From Gemmatimonadota bacterium (GTDB lineage: Bacteria; Gemmatimonadota; Gemmatimonadetes; Longimicrobiales; Gaopeijiaceae), in assembly GCA_022826565.1 (NCBI GenBank), contig JAJDUP010000043.1, forward strand, positions 1 through 62,301: a DNA stretch of 62,301 nt. The letters run 5' to 3'. The notes beneath the pieces were generated by a model. The model had not been told where the DNA came from. It searched no databases and saw only the letters and a program-made list of their open reading frames with translations. A program made the position numbers and the translations under genes. Of this stretch, positions 35,445 through 44,469 are shown piece after piece. How positions within the stretch are numbered: the first letter of the stretch is position 1; each line of letters opens with the position of its first letter.

Positions 35445-36686
35445 TCAGTTCTCCGCCACCTCCCCCATCGCCTCCAGCACCGTGTGCACCACGTCCGTGA
35501 ACGCGCCGCCCCGGATCCACCGGCACACGATCACCAGTTCGTTCTCCGGATCCACGTAGATCAGGTTCGAGCCGGCGCCGGTGTGCGTCCACGTGTACTC
35601 GGGGGCATTCGGATAACGGCGCTGGTCGGTGTTCAGCGAGAAGTTCATGAATCCGTAGCTGCGGTTGACCTCTCCGGGGGTGGTGGCCATGTCGAACCAG
35701 TCCTCCGCGAGAAGCTGCTTCCCGTCCCAGTTGCCCTTGTGCATGGTGAAGAGGCCGAAGCGGGCCTGGTCGTAGGCGCTGAGGATCATGCCGCCGCCCC
35801 AGTGCGCGCCGCCGCTGACCGACTGGACCTGGCGGCCGTCGAGGGTGACCCACGAGTTGTGATAGCCGTGCCAGCCCCAGGTCGACGACGCGCCGATCGG
35901 GTCCATGACGTGCTCGCGCAGGATCTCGGGCAGCGGGCGCCGCCAGACCGCGGTGGCGGCCAGGGCCAGCAGGTTGACCCGGGTGTCGTTGTACTCGTAG
36001 GCGGTGCCGGGCTCGTTGCGCGGGCGGGTGCCCCAGGTGGAGCGGTCCTGGTCGGGGCGGTCGGCCCACTCGGGCTTGCCCCAGAGGGTGCCCTCCCAGT
36101 CGCTGGTCTGCCTGAGCAGGTGGTCCCAGGTGATCTTGCGGTTGTGCTCGGACTCGAAGAGTAGCTTCGGGCGGCGGCCGTTCTCGTCGCCGGGCTCGCC
36201 GTCGCCGACATCGAGGACGATCGGCGGCATGTAGTCGCGCACCAGGTCGTTCACGTCGCGGATCAGGCCGCGGTCCCACGCCAGACCGACGGATGTGGAC
36301 GGGAAGCTCTTCGAGACGCTGAAGGTGTTGTCGGCCTTCGCCGGGTCGCCCCACTCGGCGATGATGTAGCCGTTGTGGACGATCAGCCCGGACTGGGGGC
36401 CGCGCGTGGTGAAGGGGCCGACGGCGTCGCCCAGCGGCTCGCGGCCGAAGGTGCCGAGGTGGTTGAAGGCGAGGTCGCGGGGTGACTGCGACTCGCCCGC
36501 GATCGCGAGTTCGACGGCGCGCTCGATCAGTGCCGGGTCGAAACCCGCTTCGGCGGGGGTGCGGCGCTCCCAGTTCGGGTGGCGGTCAGGGAAGTACGTC
36601 TGGGCGGAGGCGTTCGCCGCGGCGAAGAGGAGCGTGACGAGGGCGAGGAGTGCGCGGGGCGGGTTCGGCAGGGGATGGCTGGGCAT
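35445..36686 (-). CDS. exported beta-lactamase-fold serine hydrolase
   Basis: 413 residues. Signal peptide (LLALVTLLFAAANASAQ). Serine hydrolase of the beta-lactamase / penicillin-binding fold. The nucleophile Ser and Lys are in FSVSKSFPS (SxxK), the second motif is the Tyr of YEYNDTRVN, and a TGAGSNLIYV block takes the place of the third motif. Members act as esterases, D-aminopeptidases or DD-peptidases. The long ORF could start far upstream, but the signal peptide and GGAGAG nine bases before ATG 36686 favour this start. Followed by a convergent Nudix gene 45 bases away. Confidence 0.88.
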   Translation of the reverse strand: MPSHPLPNPPRALLALVTLLFAAANASAQTYFPDRHPNWERRTPAEAGFDPALIERAVELAIAGESQSPRDLAFNHLGTFGREPLGDAVGPFTTRGPQSGLIVHNGYIIAEWGDPAKADNTFSVSKSFPSTSVGLAWDRGLIRDVNDLVRDYMPPIVLDVGDGEPGDENGRRPKLLFESEHNRKITWDHLLRQTSDWEGTLWGKPEWADRPDQDRSTWGTRPRNEPGTAYEYNDTRVNLLALAATAVWRRPLPEILREHVMDPIGASSTWGWHGYHNSWVTLDGRQVQSVSGGAHWGGGMILSAYDQARFGLFTMHKGNWDGKQLLAEDWFDMATTPGEVNRSYGFMNFSLNTDQRRYPNAPEYTWTHTGAGSNLIYVDPENELVIVCRWIRGGAFTDVVHTVLEAMGEVAEN

Positions 36687-36798
36687 GACGGACATCTCTC
36701 CGGGCTGCATGCATGACGGATTGCGGTGCGGGCAACGCGGCCGGTGTGGGCCGCGCACCGGGCAGCCGGTGGAGGTGGGCGTCAGGCGCCGCAGGAAC

Positions 36799-38163
36799 TC
36801 AGCGAACCTCGGCCGGCAGCCTCCGCACCACCACACTGGCAACGTCAAAGTCGTCAAGCTCGATGAACGCCGCCAGCCCATCGGGGCCGAAGGCGTCGGG
36901 CATCTCTGTCGCGCCGGTGCGGTAGGTGCCGACGTATTCGCCCGCGGCGGTAACGACATCGATAGGCCCGTCGCCCATGAGGTCATCCCCCTGCCGCGTC
37001 ACCCAGATCCGCCCTTCCCACGTGGTGAACAGGCTTCGCAGGACGGGGATCTCGTGGTAGAAGGGAGGATCCGCCAGGCTGAACGACATCGACGCCGGAG
37101 CGCTTTGTGTGGGATTGCCCCCGCCCCCGCTGGAACTGGTCCTGAACTCGACCATCCTGACCCCTCCGCCGCCAGGGTTCCCGCGGCCCTCCGCGCGTCT
37201 CGCTTCACGCAGTTCGCGGTATTCCTCCTCGATCCCCTCGGTCACCGGTTCCGGCTCGAGGGGCCGCGTGATGGTACGCGCGATACCGCCGGCCCCGGGC
37301 GGCGTGATCTTCAGCGCGTATGCGGACGAATCGGAGTAGACCAGGCCGCCGTCGGGCAGGACGGCCATGAGCAACCGCGGCTCGAAGGTGGAAGGCGTCG
37401 ACAGGCCGCTGAGCATGCCACTGATGTCGACTCTTTGTCCGCCTGCCGTGACCATGTCGCCGCTGAGCAGATCCTGTCCCTCGGCCCGCGGCGGCAACCA
37501 TCCCCGCACGACCGTGTCCGCTTGCACCGCCTCCCCGCCGAGACGGTATCGGGTGATCGGGCGGATGGACGGCGACTCGCGGGGGGACTGGCCGGCCCCG
37601 AGGTTGATGCTCATGCCCGACGACGCCGAGTAGACGGCGCCTCCTCGCGGATCCGGTTGAATGGCCCCGGTTACGCTGGTCGTCGACCGCGCAGCCCCCG
37701 GCCCGGTCTCCGTCGTGGCGGGATTGGACCGCACCATACGTACGAACTGGCCCGACGCGTCGAAGATCTGGTAGGCTCGGTGACCCATGTCGCCGACGAC
37801 GGTGGTGCCGTCGCGGAGGACAGCGTAGCTCATGGGCAGGTTGAATTCGCCGGGTCCCTCGCCTGAGGTGCCGAACTCCCGCACGAAGGCGCCGGAGGCG
37901 TCGAAGACCAGTACCCGCAAATCGGGCGCCCGATCGAACACATGCAGGTTGCCCCGTGCGTCGAACGCTACCTTGACCACGTTGCCGAACATCTCCCACG
38001 ACTCGCCGTCGAGGACGCCGATCCGGAACACCTCCTCGAAATCGGGATCGATGCGCTGGTCGCGGCCGGGAAGTTCGATGACCTCCTGGGCTGGCAGGGC
38101 GGTGGCGACAAGGGTGAGTGCGACGGCAGTCGGAATGATCGCGTTCAGGCGGGCCGGGTTCAT
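36799..38163 (-). CDS. 6-bladed beta-propeller exported protein
   Basis: 454 residues. Signal peptide ([18 protein letters not shown]). Repeats such as [38 protein letters not shown] and [18 protein letters not shown] place it with the NHL/6-bladed propellers, like the lipoprotein at 13673-14881. A Gly/Ser/Arg-rich low-complexity loop lies near residues 325-365. AGGAGG nine bases upstream fixes ATG 38163. No catalytic motif. Role probably in ligand or protein binding in the periplasm. Divergent from the cyclophilin gene. Confidence 0.84.
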   Translation of the reverse strand: MNPARLNAIIPTAVALTLVATALPAQEVIELPGRDQRIDPDFEEVFRIGVLDGESWEMFGNVVKVAFDARGNLHVFDRAPDLRVLVFDASGAFVREFGTSGEGPGEFNLPMSYAVLRDGTTVVGDMGHRAYQIFDASGQFVRMVRSNPATTETGPGAARSTTSVTGAIQPDPRGGAVYSASSGMSINLGAGQSPRESPSIRPITRYRLGGEAVQADTVVRGWLPPRAEGQDLLSGDMVTAGGQRVDISGMLSGLSTPSTFEPRLLMAVLPDGGLVYSDSSAYALKITPPGAGGIARTITRPLEPEPVTEGIEEEYRELREARRAEGRGNPGGGGVRMVEFRTSSSGGGGNPTQSAPASMSFSLADPPFYHEIPVLRSLFTTWEGRIWVTRQGDDLMGDGPIDVVTAAGEYVGTYRTGATEMPDAFGPDGLAAFIELDDFDVASVVVRRLPAEVR

Positions 38164-38277
38164 TGCGGGTTGCCTCCTGCAGGTCTGACGTGGCTTGATG
38201 GGGGCCGGTGATGGCGGGGCGCCGGCCGCGACCGGGCGGTCGGCCTCTTCCTTGGACACCCTACCCGTCGGGCCAGG

Positions 38278-38305
38278 TTGTCCGACATTATTGATCAGGT
38301 ATTCA
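38278..38305 (+). promoter_or_regulatory. sigma-70-type promoter of cyclophilin gene
   Basis: TTGTCC (38278-38283), 16-base spacer, TATTCA (38300-38305), about 75 bases before the GTG start. Part of the divergent gap. Confidence 0.45.
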
Positions 38306-38379
38306 TACGCCGATGGTTTGGTGGCCTTGCATGCGCCGGGCACCATCCAGGCCCATGCACTCGAGCCCCGGAGGCCAAC

Positions 38380-39048
38380 GTGACCACCGCACGGCCCAAA
38401 ACCCGCTTCTTCGCCGTCGCCCTCGCGCTCGCGGGCGCCGCCCAACTCTCCGCCTGCGAATCAGGACCAGCCTACAATCCCATGCTACTTACCCCCGATG
38501 TACTCACCGCCACCGCCCCCGATGTCTTCCAGGCCCGCTTCGAGACCAGCAAGGGCGATTTCGTCATCGAGGTCCACCGCGACTGGTCGCCGAACGGAGC
38601 CGACCGCTTCTACAACCTGGTGTCCAACGGGTTCTACGACGACGTGCGCTTCTTCCGCGTGATCGAAGGGTTCATGGCCCAGTTCGGGATCCACGGGGAT
38701 TCGGCGGTTGCGGCCGGCTGGCGCGAGGCGCGGATCCCCGACGACGAGGTGGTGCAGAGCAACACCCGGGGGTTCGTCAGCTATGCGATGGGTGGGCCCA
38801 ACACCCGCACGACGCAGATCTTCATCAACTTCGGCGACAACAGCCGGCTGGACGGCATGGGATTCCCGCCCTTCGGGCAGGTGGTCGAGGGGATGGAGGT
38901 CGTCGACCAGATCTATTCCGGGTACGGAGAAGGCGCGCCGAGCGGCAGCGGCCCGATGCAGGGGCTGATCCAGTACCGCGGGAACGCGTATCTGAACGAT
39001 GAGTTCCCCCGGCTCGACCACGTGGTGAGGGCGACGATCGTCCAGTAG
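38380..39048 (+). CDS. cyclophilin-type peptidyl-prolyl isomerase lipoprotein
   Basis: 222 residues. Cyclophilins catalyse cis-trans isomerisation of proline peptide bonds and assist folding. Seen: [38 protein letters not shown] (active-site Arg and Phe/Met/Gln), [17 protein letters not shown] and [16 protein letters not shown] lipobox LSAC after ALALAGAAQ predicts a lipid-anchored protein. GTG 38380 has GGAGG five bases upstream. Upstream ATGs at 38278 would add an unlikely Arg/Cys-rich leader. Probable role is folding of exported proteins, of which this region encodes many. Confidence 0.93.
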   Translation: MTTARPKTRFFAVALALAGAAQLSACESGPAYNPMLLTPDVLTATAPDVFQARFETSKGDFVIEVHRDWSPNGADRFYNLVSNGFYDDVRFFRVIEGFMAQFGIHGDSAVAAGWREARIPDDEVVQSNTRGFVSYAMGGPNTRTTQIFINFGDNSRLDGMGFPPFGQVVEGMEVVDQIYSGYGEGAPSGSGPMQGLIQYRGNAYLNDEFPRLDHVVRATIVQ

Positions 39049-39133
39049 CGAGGGGGCGCGCCCGAAGGGGTGATTGGAGGCGCGGCCGGCGGCGAATCAG
39101 TTCGACTGTCCCTGGTTCCGTGCCAGCCTGCGC

Positions 39134-39871
39134 TCAGCCCTCGTTCAGCGCGTCCAGACCGTCCAGGACGTCCAGGTACACATAGTCGTCGTACGCATCT
39201 CCCAGCGGTAGGGCGAGAGCCCTTTCCAGCATCTCCCTGGCCCGTTCGGTGCCACTCTCCTTGTCGAGTCGCTGCAGCCTGATCCCGTATGCGTGCAGCA
39301 CGACCCTCGACTCCGGGGCCAGTTCGAGGGCCCGCTCGAAGAGGGTGACGGCTTCTTCCTCGCTTCCCCCGTACATCGTTCGTGCTACGAAGCCCTCGGC
39401 CGCAATGTCGGCGTGCCAGCCGCCAAGGGCCAGCATTGCATGGACATAATCGGGATCGAGGGCAAGCGTTGCTTCGAGCAGGTCGCGGATCTTGCCTGCG
39501 AGGCCTTCGCGAAGAGCCGTGAACGCACCCACCCGCTGAGCGTAGCGGCCGACGGCGTGGGCGGACTCGTAATGCGCGTCCGGGTTGTTCGGGTCGGCGG
39601 CTATGGCCTCCTCACCCATCCGTATCGCGCGTTCGATGGCTTCGCTGAACTCCTCGTCGGACGCCTCGTAATGCGCATACACCGCCATTGATTTCGCCGC
39701 CAGGGCGTAGCCGTCGGAGGTGCCCAGCCCTTCGCCCATATCGGCTGCTTCGACGAAACGGCCTTCGGCGTAGGCGGCATTGGCGTCGTCGATCGACTGT
39801 GCGGCCGCGCCGGGGGGAAGCAGGGCGAGGCAAACGGCTAAAGCCAGCCGGGCAAAACGGGCAGAACTCAT
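39134..39871 (-). CDS. exported TPR protein
   Basis: 245 residues. Signal peptide (ALAVCLALLPPGAAAQ). The rest is helical: DDANAAYAEGRFVEAADMGE, EEAIAADPNNPDAHYESAHAV and LLEATLALDPDYVHAMLALG are TPR units, followed by TLFERALELAPESRVVLHAYG. TPR proteins are scaffolds for protein-protein contacts. AGGAG six bases before ATG 39871. Divergent from the S41-like gene. The region 41 bp downstream carries only the end of the cyclophilin gene. Confidence 0.85.
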   Translation of the reverse strand: MSSARFARLALAVCLALLPPGAAAQSIDDANAAYAEGRFVEAADMGEGLGTSDGYALAAKSMAVYAHYEASDEEFSEAIERAIRMGEEAIAADPNNPDAHYESAHAVGRYAQRVGAFTALREGLAGKIRDLLEATLALDPDYVHAMLALGGWHADIAAEGFVARTMYGGSEEEAVTLFERALELAPESRVVLHAYGIRLQRLDKESGTERAREMLERALALPLGDAYDDYVYLDVLDGLDALNEG

Positions 39872-39972
39872 TTTCTTCTCCTTGATTCCAATGGTCTGGC
39901 ATTTGCGGACTCATCGTGCGGGGCGCCCGCTCGAAGTTGGCCAGCCGCCCGTCCAGGGCGCAAGTTGTCGGG

Positions 39973-41604
39973 ATGAACGAACTCCAGTCGCAGTTCCGAA
40001 GCGCCGCGGCCGCCCTCTTTGCGCTGCAGATTGCCGCGTGCACCGCTCCCGACGATCCCCCCGGCCCCGCCGGCACCCCCGCCCTTCGCGGCTCCCTCTT
40101 CGACACGATCGTTGCGCGCACCGAGCGCCGCGAAGCCTTCTCGCCCGTCAAGAACGAGCGCCTCGGGTTCGATCCGCTCGCCGCGATGCGGGCGCTGCGG
40201 GACGACGTCGTCGCCGCGGACACCGAAGAAGCGCTCTACTACGCCCTCGCCCGCCTCAGCCACGCCCGCCGCGACCGCCACCTGGACGTGATGCTGGTGC
40301 CGGGGGGACCGGCGCCGTCTTACGCGGCGGGACTGGAGGTCACCGGCGGTCCCGACCCCGATCCTCCGGAACAGGCGCCGGTGCGCGTCTTCCCGGACTA
40401 CTCGGACGGCGCCGGCGTGGCCGATTACTTCATCGGTGACCTGGCAGCTGCCGCTGGCAGTGCGGCCACCGGAAGTCTCCCCTCGATCGGCGACCGCATC
40501 GTCACCGTCAACGGCGTGCCCGTCGCCGCCTGGCACGACTCCGCCACCGCCTTCATGCGCCACTCGACCACCGCCGCGCTGCGCTGGAAGCTGGCCGAGG
40601 CCATGACCATCGCAACCGCCGCCTTCCCCCCACGCCTCCGCACCGACCCCCTCACCCTCGGCATCGCCGCCCCCGACGGCACCGAGACCACCTACCGCCT
40701 TCCCTTCCACGCCCCCGGCGACCTCACCTGGACAGGCACCGGCGAGCCCTCGTACCCCGGCCTCTCCCTCGCCCTGCAAACCCCCACCTACGACCTCCTC
40801 ACCCCCGACGACGCCCGCCCCTTCCTCGTCCTCATCTGGCGCGGTTTCCGCGAGACGATGGTCGCCGACGTCGACGCCCTCATCGCCTTCGCCGCCGACC
40901 GCGGCCTCCTCGACCACGCCCTCGTCATGGACGTCACCCGCAGCCGCGGCGGTTCGCTCGGCGCCTACGCCATGCAGCGCCTGCAGCCCCGCCCCTTCAG
41001 GACCACCTTCGGCAACCTGCGCATCAGCGACGTCACGCTCCCCTTCATCGAGGACAAGCGCCGCGACTTCGCCGCCCGCGACATCAACGACAGCGGCGTG
41101 CCCGAGACGATCGACGACGGCACCTGGCTGATGGAGTGGTTGGAGGACGACGTCCTCGGCGCGCTCGAGCGGGGCGACGCGTACAGCAACAACGTCCCCT
41201 TCAAGCTTGCGCACGCTCCGCGTGACTCGGACGGCGTTCTGGAGCCGGCGGCGGTGCACTTCCGTGGCCCGCTCGGCATCATTTCGGGGCCCACCGGCGG
41301 TTCCCACCTCGACCAGTTCGTCTCCATCGTCGTCGACAACGGGCTCGGTCCGGTGGTCGGCATGCCGCCCGGCGGCTACTCGAACACCTGGGAGTGGGAC
41401 GAGGTGCTGACCTTCCCCGGCACCGACCAGCCCGTCGTCGAGTTCATGTGGAACATCGGCCACACGGTCCGCCCGAACGGCGAGATCGCCGAGGGGAACC
41501 CCGCCGACGTGGACGAGTGGATGCCGCTGACGCCGGAGAACGTGGCGACGTACTACGAGGACATGCTCGCCCGGGTGCTGGAGTTGATGGGGGTCGAGGG
41601 TTGA
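39973..41604 (+). CDS. S41-like lipoprotein with PDZ-like region
   Basis: 543 residues. Lipobox QIAAC after a short hydrophobic run. A PDZ-like segment (SIGDRIVTVNGVPVAAWHD) lies near residue 170, and the later ALVMDVTRSRGGSLGAYAMQ resembles the DxRxNxGG turn of tail-specific proteases (S41). The canonical S41 Ser-Lys pair is not obvious: GIISGPTGGSHLDQFV may contain the Ser. So it is either a divergent protease or an inactive relative. The ATG 39973 has only a weak GGG upstream. Stop lies 13 bases before the next gene, suggesting cotranscription. Confidence 0.65.
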   Translation: MNELQSQFRSAAAALFALQIAACTAPDDPPGPAGTPALRGSLFDTIVARTERREAFSPVKNERLGFDPLAAMRALRDDVVAADTEEALYYALARLSHARRDRHLDVMLVPGGPAPSYAAGLEVTGGPDPDPPEQAPVRVFPDYSDGAGVADYFIGDLAAAAGSAATGSLPSIGDRIVTVNGVPVAAWHDSATAFMRHSTTAALRWKLAEAMTIATAAFPPRLRTDPLTLGIAAPDGTETTYRLPFHAPGDLTWTGTGEPSYPGLSLALQTPTYDLLTPDDARPFLVLIWRGFRETMVADVDALIAFAADRGLLDHALVMDVTRSRGGSLGAYAMQRLQPRPFRTTFGNLRISDVTLPFIEDKRRDFAARDINDSGVPETIDDGTWLMEWLEDDVLGALERGDAYSNNVPFKLAHAPRDSDGVLEPAAVHFRGPLGIISGPTGGSHLDQFVSIVVDNGLGPVVGMPPGGYSNTWEWDEVLTFPGTDQPVVEFMWNIGHTVRPNGEIAEGNPADVDEWMPLTPENVATYYEDMLARVLELMGVEG

Positions 41605-41617
41605 GCTCGTCCGCACG

Positions 41618-42844
41618 ATGACAAGAACGCCCGCCGAGTCGGACCCCGGCGACGGCCAGCGCCGCACCGGCCTCGGCACCCGCATCCTCATCGGAATGCT
41701 GGCGGGGGTCGTGGTGGGCGCGGTCATGGACGAACGGGTCGCCGTCCTGCAGCCGGTCGGCGACCTCTTCATCAACCTGCTGGTTCTGGCCGCCGTGCCG
41801 CTCGTCTTCTTCAACCTGCTCGCAGGACTCACCGCGCTCGGGGACACGCGCACGCTGGGCCGCCTGGCCGGGAAGACGCTCGGCTACTACCTGTCGACGG
41901 ACCTGATCGCGCTGTCGCTGGGGATCGGAGCCGCCGTGCTGCTGCGGCCGGGTGACGGCATGCAGCTCACCGAGGAGGTCGCGGGGCCGGTGGGCGAGGT
42001 GCCGGGGGTGGCGGCGATCCTGCTCGGGATGATCCCGACGAACGTCTTCAGGGCGTTCAGCGACGGGAACGTGGTGCAGCTGGTCGTCCTCGCGCTGCTG
42101 CTCGGGGTCGCGACGATGGCGCTGCGGGGCGGCGCGCGCGAACGCCTCGCGACCGCGTATGAGGACCTCGCCGGCCTGTTCCGGCGTCTCGTCCACCTCA
42201 TTCTGTGGACGGCGCCGGTCGGGATCGGCGCACTGATCGCGGTGACGGTGGGGCGCTACGGGGCCGAGCTCATCGGGCCGATGGCGCGCTTTCTGGGTGG
42301 GCTGTGGGCCGCGCAACTCGTCATCTTCGCCGGGTACATGACACTGCTGCGCCTTTTCAGCGATTTCCGCCCGGGCCGCTTCCTGCGCGATACGGGGTCC
42401 CTGTGGGCGACCACCGCGGCCACGACGTCGAGCCTCGCATCGCTCTCCGTGGGAATGGAGACGGCGCGTAGGCTTGGCCTGCCCCGCGGTGTGTATTCGT
42501 TCACCCTCCCGCTAGGGGCACAACTCAACAAGGACGGGACGGCGGCCATGCTCGGCGCGGTCCTCATCTTCACCGCGCAAGCGGCGGGTGTAGAGTTTAC
42601 GCCGGCCAATTTTGTCGCGATCCTGCTGCTGGGGCTGCTGCTGTCGGAGGGATCCGGTGGCATTCCCGGCGGCGGGCTCGTGATCGCGCTGATCTATGTG
42701 CAGGCGTTCGGGCTGCCGATCGAGGTCGCGGCGATTGTCGGCGGGATCTACAGGCTGGTCGACATCGGAAACACGACTATTAATATCATGGGCGACATGG
42801 TGGGAACGTCGCTGGTGGCGAGGTCGGAGGCGAAGCGGGGTTGA
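41618..42844 (+). CDS. dicarboxylate/amino acid:cation symporter (DAACS)
   Basis: 408 residues with about eight membrane helices. Family marks are the Ser-rich reentrant loop TTAATTSSLASLSV, LPLGAQLNKDGTA (the NxDG motif) and NTTINIMGDMVG (NxxGD). Such carriers take up glutamate, aspartate, succinate or related acids with Na+ or H+. It lies between the S41-like lipoprotein and a PLP enzyme, which suits amino-acid uptake and breakdown. ATG 41618 lacks a strong Shine-Dalgarno site. Confidence 0.92.
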   Translation: MTRTPAESDPGDGQRRTGLGTRILIGMLAGVVVGAVMDERVAVLQPVGDLFINLLVLAAVPLVFFNLLAGLTALGDTRTLGRLAGKTLGYYLSTDLIALSLGIGAAVLLRPGDGMQLTEEVAGPVGEVPGVAAILLGMIPTNVFRAFSDGNVVQLVVLALLLGVATMALRGGARERLATAYEDLAGLFRRLVHLILWTAPVGIGALIAVTVGRYGAELIGPMARFLGGLWAAQLVIFAGYMTLLRLFSDFRPGRFLRDTGSLWATTAATTSSLASLSVGMETARRLGLPRGVYSFTLPLGAQLNKDGTAAMLGAVLIFTAQAAGVEFTPANFVAILLLGLLLSEGSGGIPGGGLVIALIYVQAFGLPIEVAAIVGGIYRLVDIGNTTINIMGDMVGTSLVARSEAKRG

Positions 42845-42899
42845 GACGGGGGTTTCGAGGCGCGCGGGCCGGCACGACGATGACGGAGGCGAGACGAGC

Positions 42900-44078
42900 A
42901 TGAATCCCGACATTCGGGCGCTGTTCCCCGGCGCGGACGAGCAGGTCTACCTCGACATCTCCGCGCGTGCGCTCGTGCCCGAGCCGGTGCGGGCGGCGAT
43001 TGCGGACCACCTGCGGAAACGGATGCTGCGCGGGGGAGACAAGGATGCCATGCGGGCGGTCGTCGAGGAGACGCGGTCGTCGTTTTCCGGGCTTATCGGG
43101 GCGCGCGCGGACGAGATCGCGATCACCAAGAACGTGTCGGAGGGGCTGAACCTCTTCGGCACGAGCCTGCCGTGGGAGGCAGACGACAACGTGGTGCTCT
43201 GCCCCGCGCTGGAACACCCCAACAACATCTACCCGTGGCACAACCTGGCCAGGCTGCGCGGGATCGAGGTGCGCACGGTAGCCTCCGAAGACGGCCATGT
43301 CCCGGCCGAGGCGATGGCGGCGGCGATGGACGAACGCACCCGCCTGGTGACCATCCCCAGCATCTCCTTCGCACCGGGGTTCGTCACCGATGTGAAGGGG
43401 ATCGTGGCAGCGGCGCGGCGGGTGGGCGCGGTGACGCTCGTCGACGCGGCGCAGTCGGTCGGGGCTCTGCGCACCGATGTCGAGGAACTCGGCATCGACG
43501 CACTGGCGGTCGCGACCCAGAAGTGCCTGCTGGCGGAGTACGGCTTCGGCTTCCTCTACGTCAGGCGGGAACTCGCCGACACGCTGGTTCCGGCCCATCT
43601 CGCCCGCTTCGGCGTCGCCCTGGGCGCCCACGAGACCGAGTACGTGGACGACGAACTGCGGTACGCGCTTGGCGCCCTGCGGTTCGACATCGGCAACTAC
43701 AACTACCTGGGCGCTGCGGCGGCTGGCGCGGCGCTGGAACTGCTCGCAGAGTGGCAGGTCGACCGCATTGAAGCGTTTGTCCGCCGAATTGCGGCTTTTT
43801 TGGCGGACAAACTGCTCGATCTGGGGCTTCCGGTGGCCGGCGGACGGCCCGGACCCCATCTGGCGCACATCGTATGCGTGGGGAAGAGCGGCGGCGGCCG
43901 GCACTACAGCGTCGACGATCCGGCGATGAAATCGCTGTGGGGGCATCTGCGCGCGGCCGGGATCCGGCTGGCGATCCGGAATGGGACGCTGCGCTTCTCG
44001 GTCGGCGTCTACAACAACGAGGACGATGTCGAGCGGGTGGTGGAGGCGGCGCGGGAGTGGAGGAATCGGCAGGGCTAG
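42900..44078 (+). CDS. class V aminotransferase / cysteine desulfurase-like PLP enzyme
   Basis: 392 residues. Fold type I PLP enzyme. Seen: YLDISARALVPEPVRAAI, ITKNVSEGLNLFGTSL, PSISFAPGFVTDVKGIV, VTLVDAAQSVGALRTDVEEL (Asp and Gln of the cofactor site) and ATQKCLLAEYGFGFLYV, where Lys should bind PLP. No Cys-loop of IscS/SufS type is evident, so it may act as an aminotransferase or epimerase-type enzyme. GGAGG ten bases before ATG 42900. It follows the amino acid symporter by 55 bases. Confidence 0.9.
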   Translation: MNPDIRALFPGADEQVYLDISARALVPEPVRAAIADHLRKRMLRGGDKDAMRAVVEETRSSFSGLIGARADEIAITKNVSEGLNLFGTSLPWEADDNVVLCPALEHPNNIYPWHNLARLRGIEVRTVASEDGHVPAEAMAAAMDERTRLVTIPSISFAPGFVTDVKGIVAAARRVGAVTLVDAAQSVGALRTDVEELGIDALAVATQKCLLAEYGFGFLYVRRELADTLVPAHLARFGVALGAHETEYVDDELRYALGALRFDIGNYNYLGAAAAGAALELLAEWQVDRIEAFVRRIAAFLADKLLDLGLPVAGGRPGPHLAHIVCVGKSGGGRHYSVDDPAMKSLWGHLRAAGIRLAIRNGTLRFSVGVYNNEDDVERVVEAAREWRNRQG

Positions 44079-44469
44079 CGGCTAGCCGACGGAGGAGCTG
44101 GATGACCGTCTGCTTTCACGGAGTCTCCCGAAACGGCTTGTCTTCGAGACCTGCTCGAATGTGCTGTTTTCGTCGGCCATTGACAGATAGGGCGCGAGTG
44201 CCATCTTTCGAGCGCGATCGCATGTGCTTGGCAGGGCCCGTCCCCCAAACGGGGGCATTGAAAAACCTTCACCCCATAGGCGGCGCTTAACGCACTCAAG
44301 CACACTCACTTCGCGGTGTCGCTTCGCCACTCCCTTCTCTGTTGTGCGCCTGACCGTGCCTTCCTCCCGGCCCTCCGTGCGCCTTTCCGCCTAACTCTCG
44401 GTCCAAGGTGGGGTGCGTGCGTGCACCGCGACCAACCCTCGCACCGCCACGCTACTCGAACAGGACCAC
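44079..44469. other. non-coding gap with hairpin
   Basis: 391 bases without a supported gene. A strong hairpin CCCCC-AAAC-GGGGG sits at about 44251-44264 and may end transcription of the aminotransferase operon, although it is followed by CATTGAAAAACC and no T-run. The rest holds short Arg/Cys-rich open frames on both strands that I do not believe are genes. It must contain the promoter of the cytochrome peroxidase gene, which I could not place. Confidence 0.45.

Noticed and set aside
39868..41853. 661-codon minus-strand frame opposite the S41-like gene
   Set aside because: Gly/Val/Glu-rich shadow without domain. The plus strand has a lipobox and PDZ-like motifs.
44251..44264. intrinsic terminator after the aminotransferase gene
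   Set aside because: The hairpin is strong but no T-run follows on either side, and it lies about 170 bases after the stop. Kept only as a note in the gap entry.
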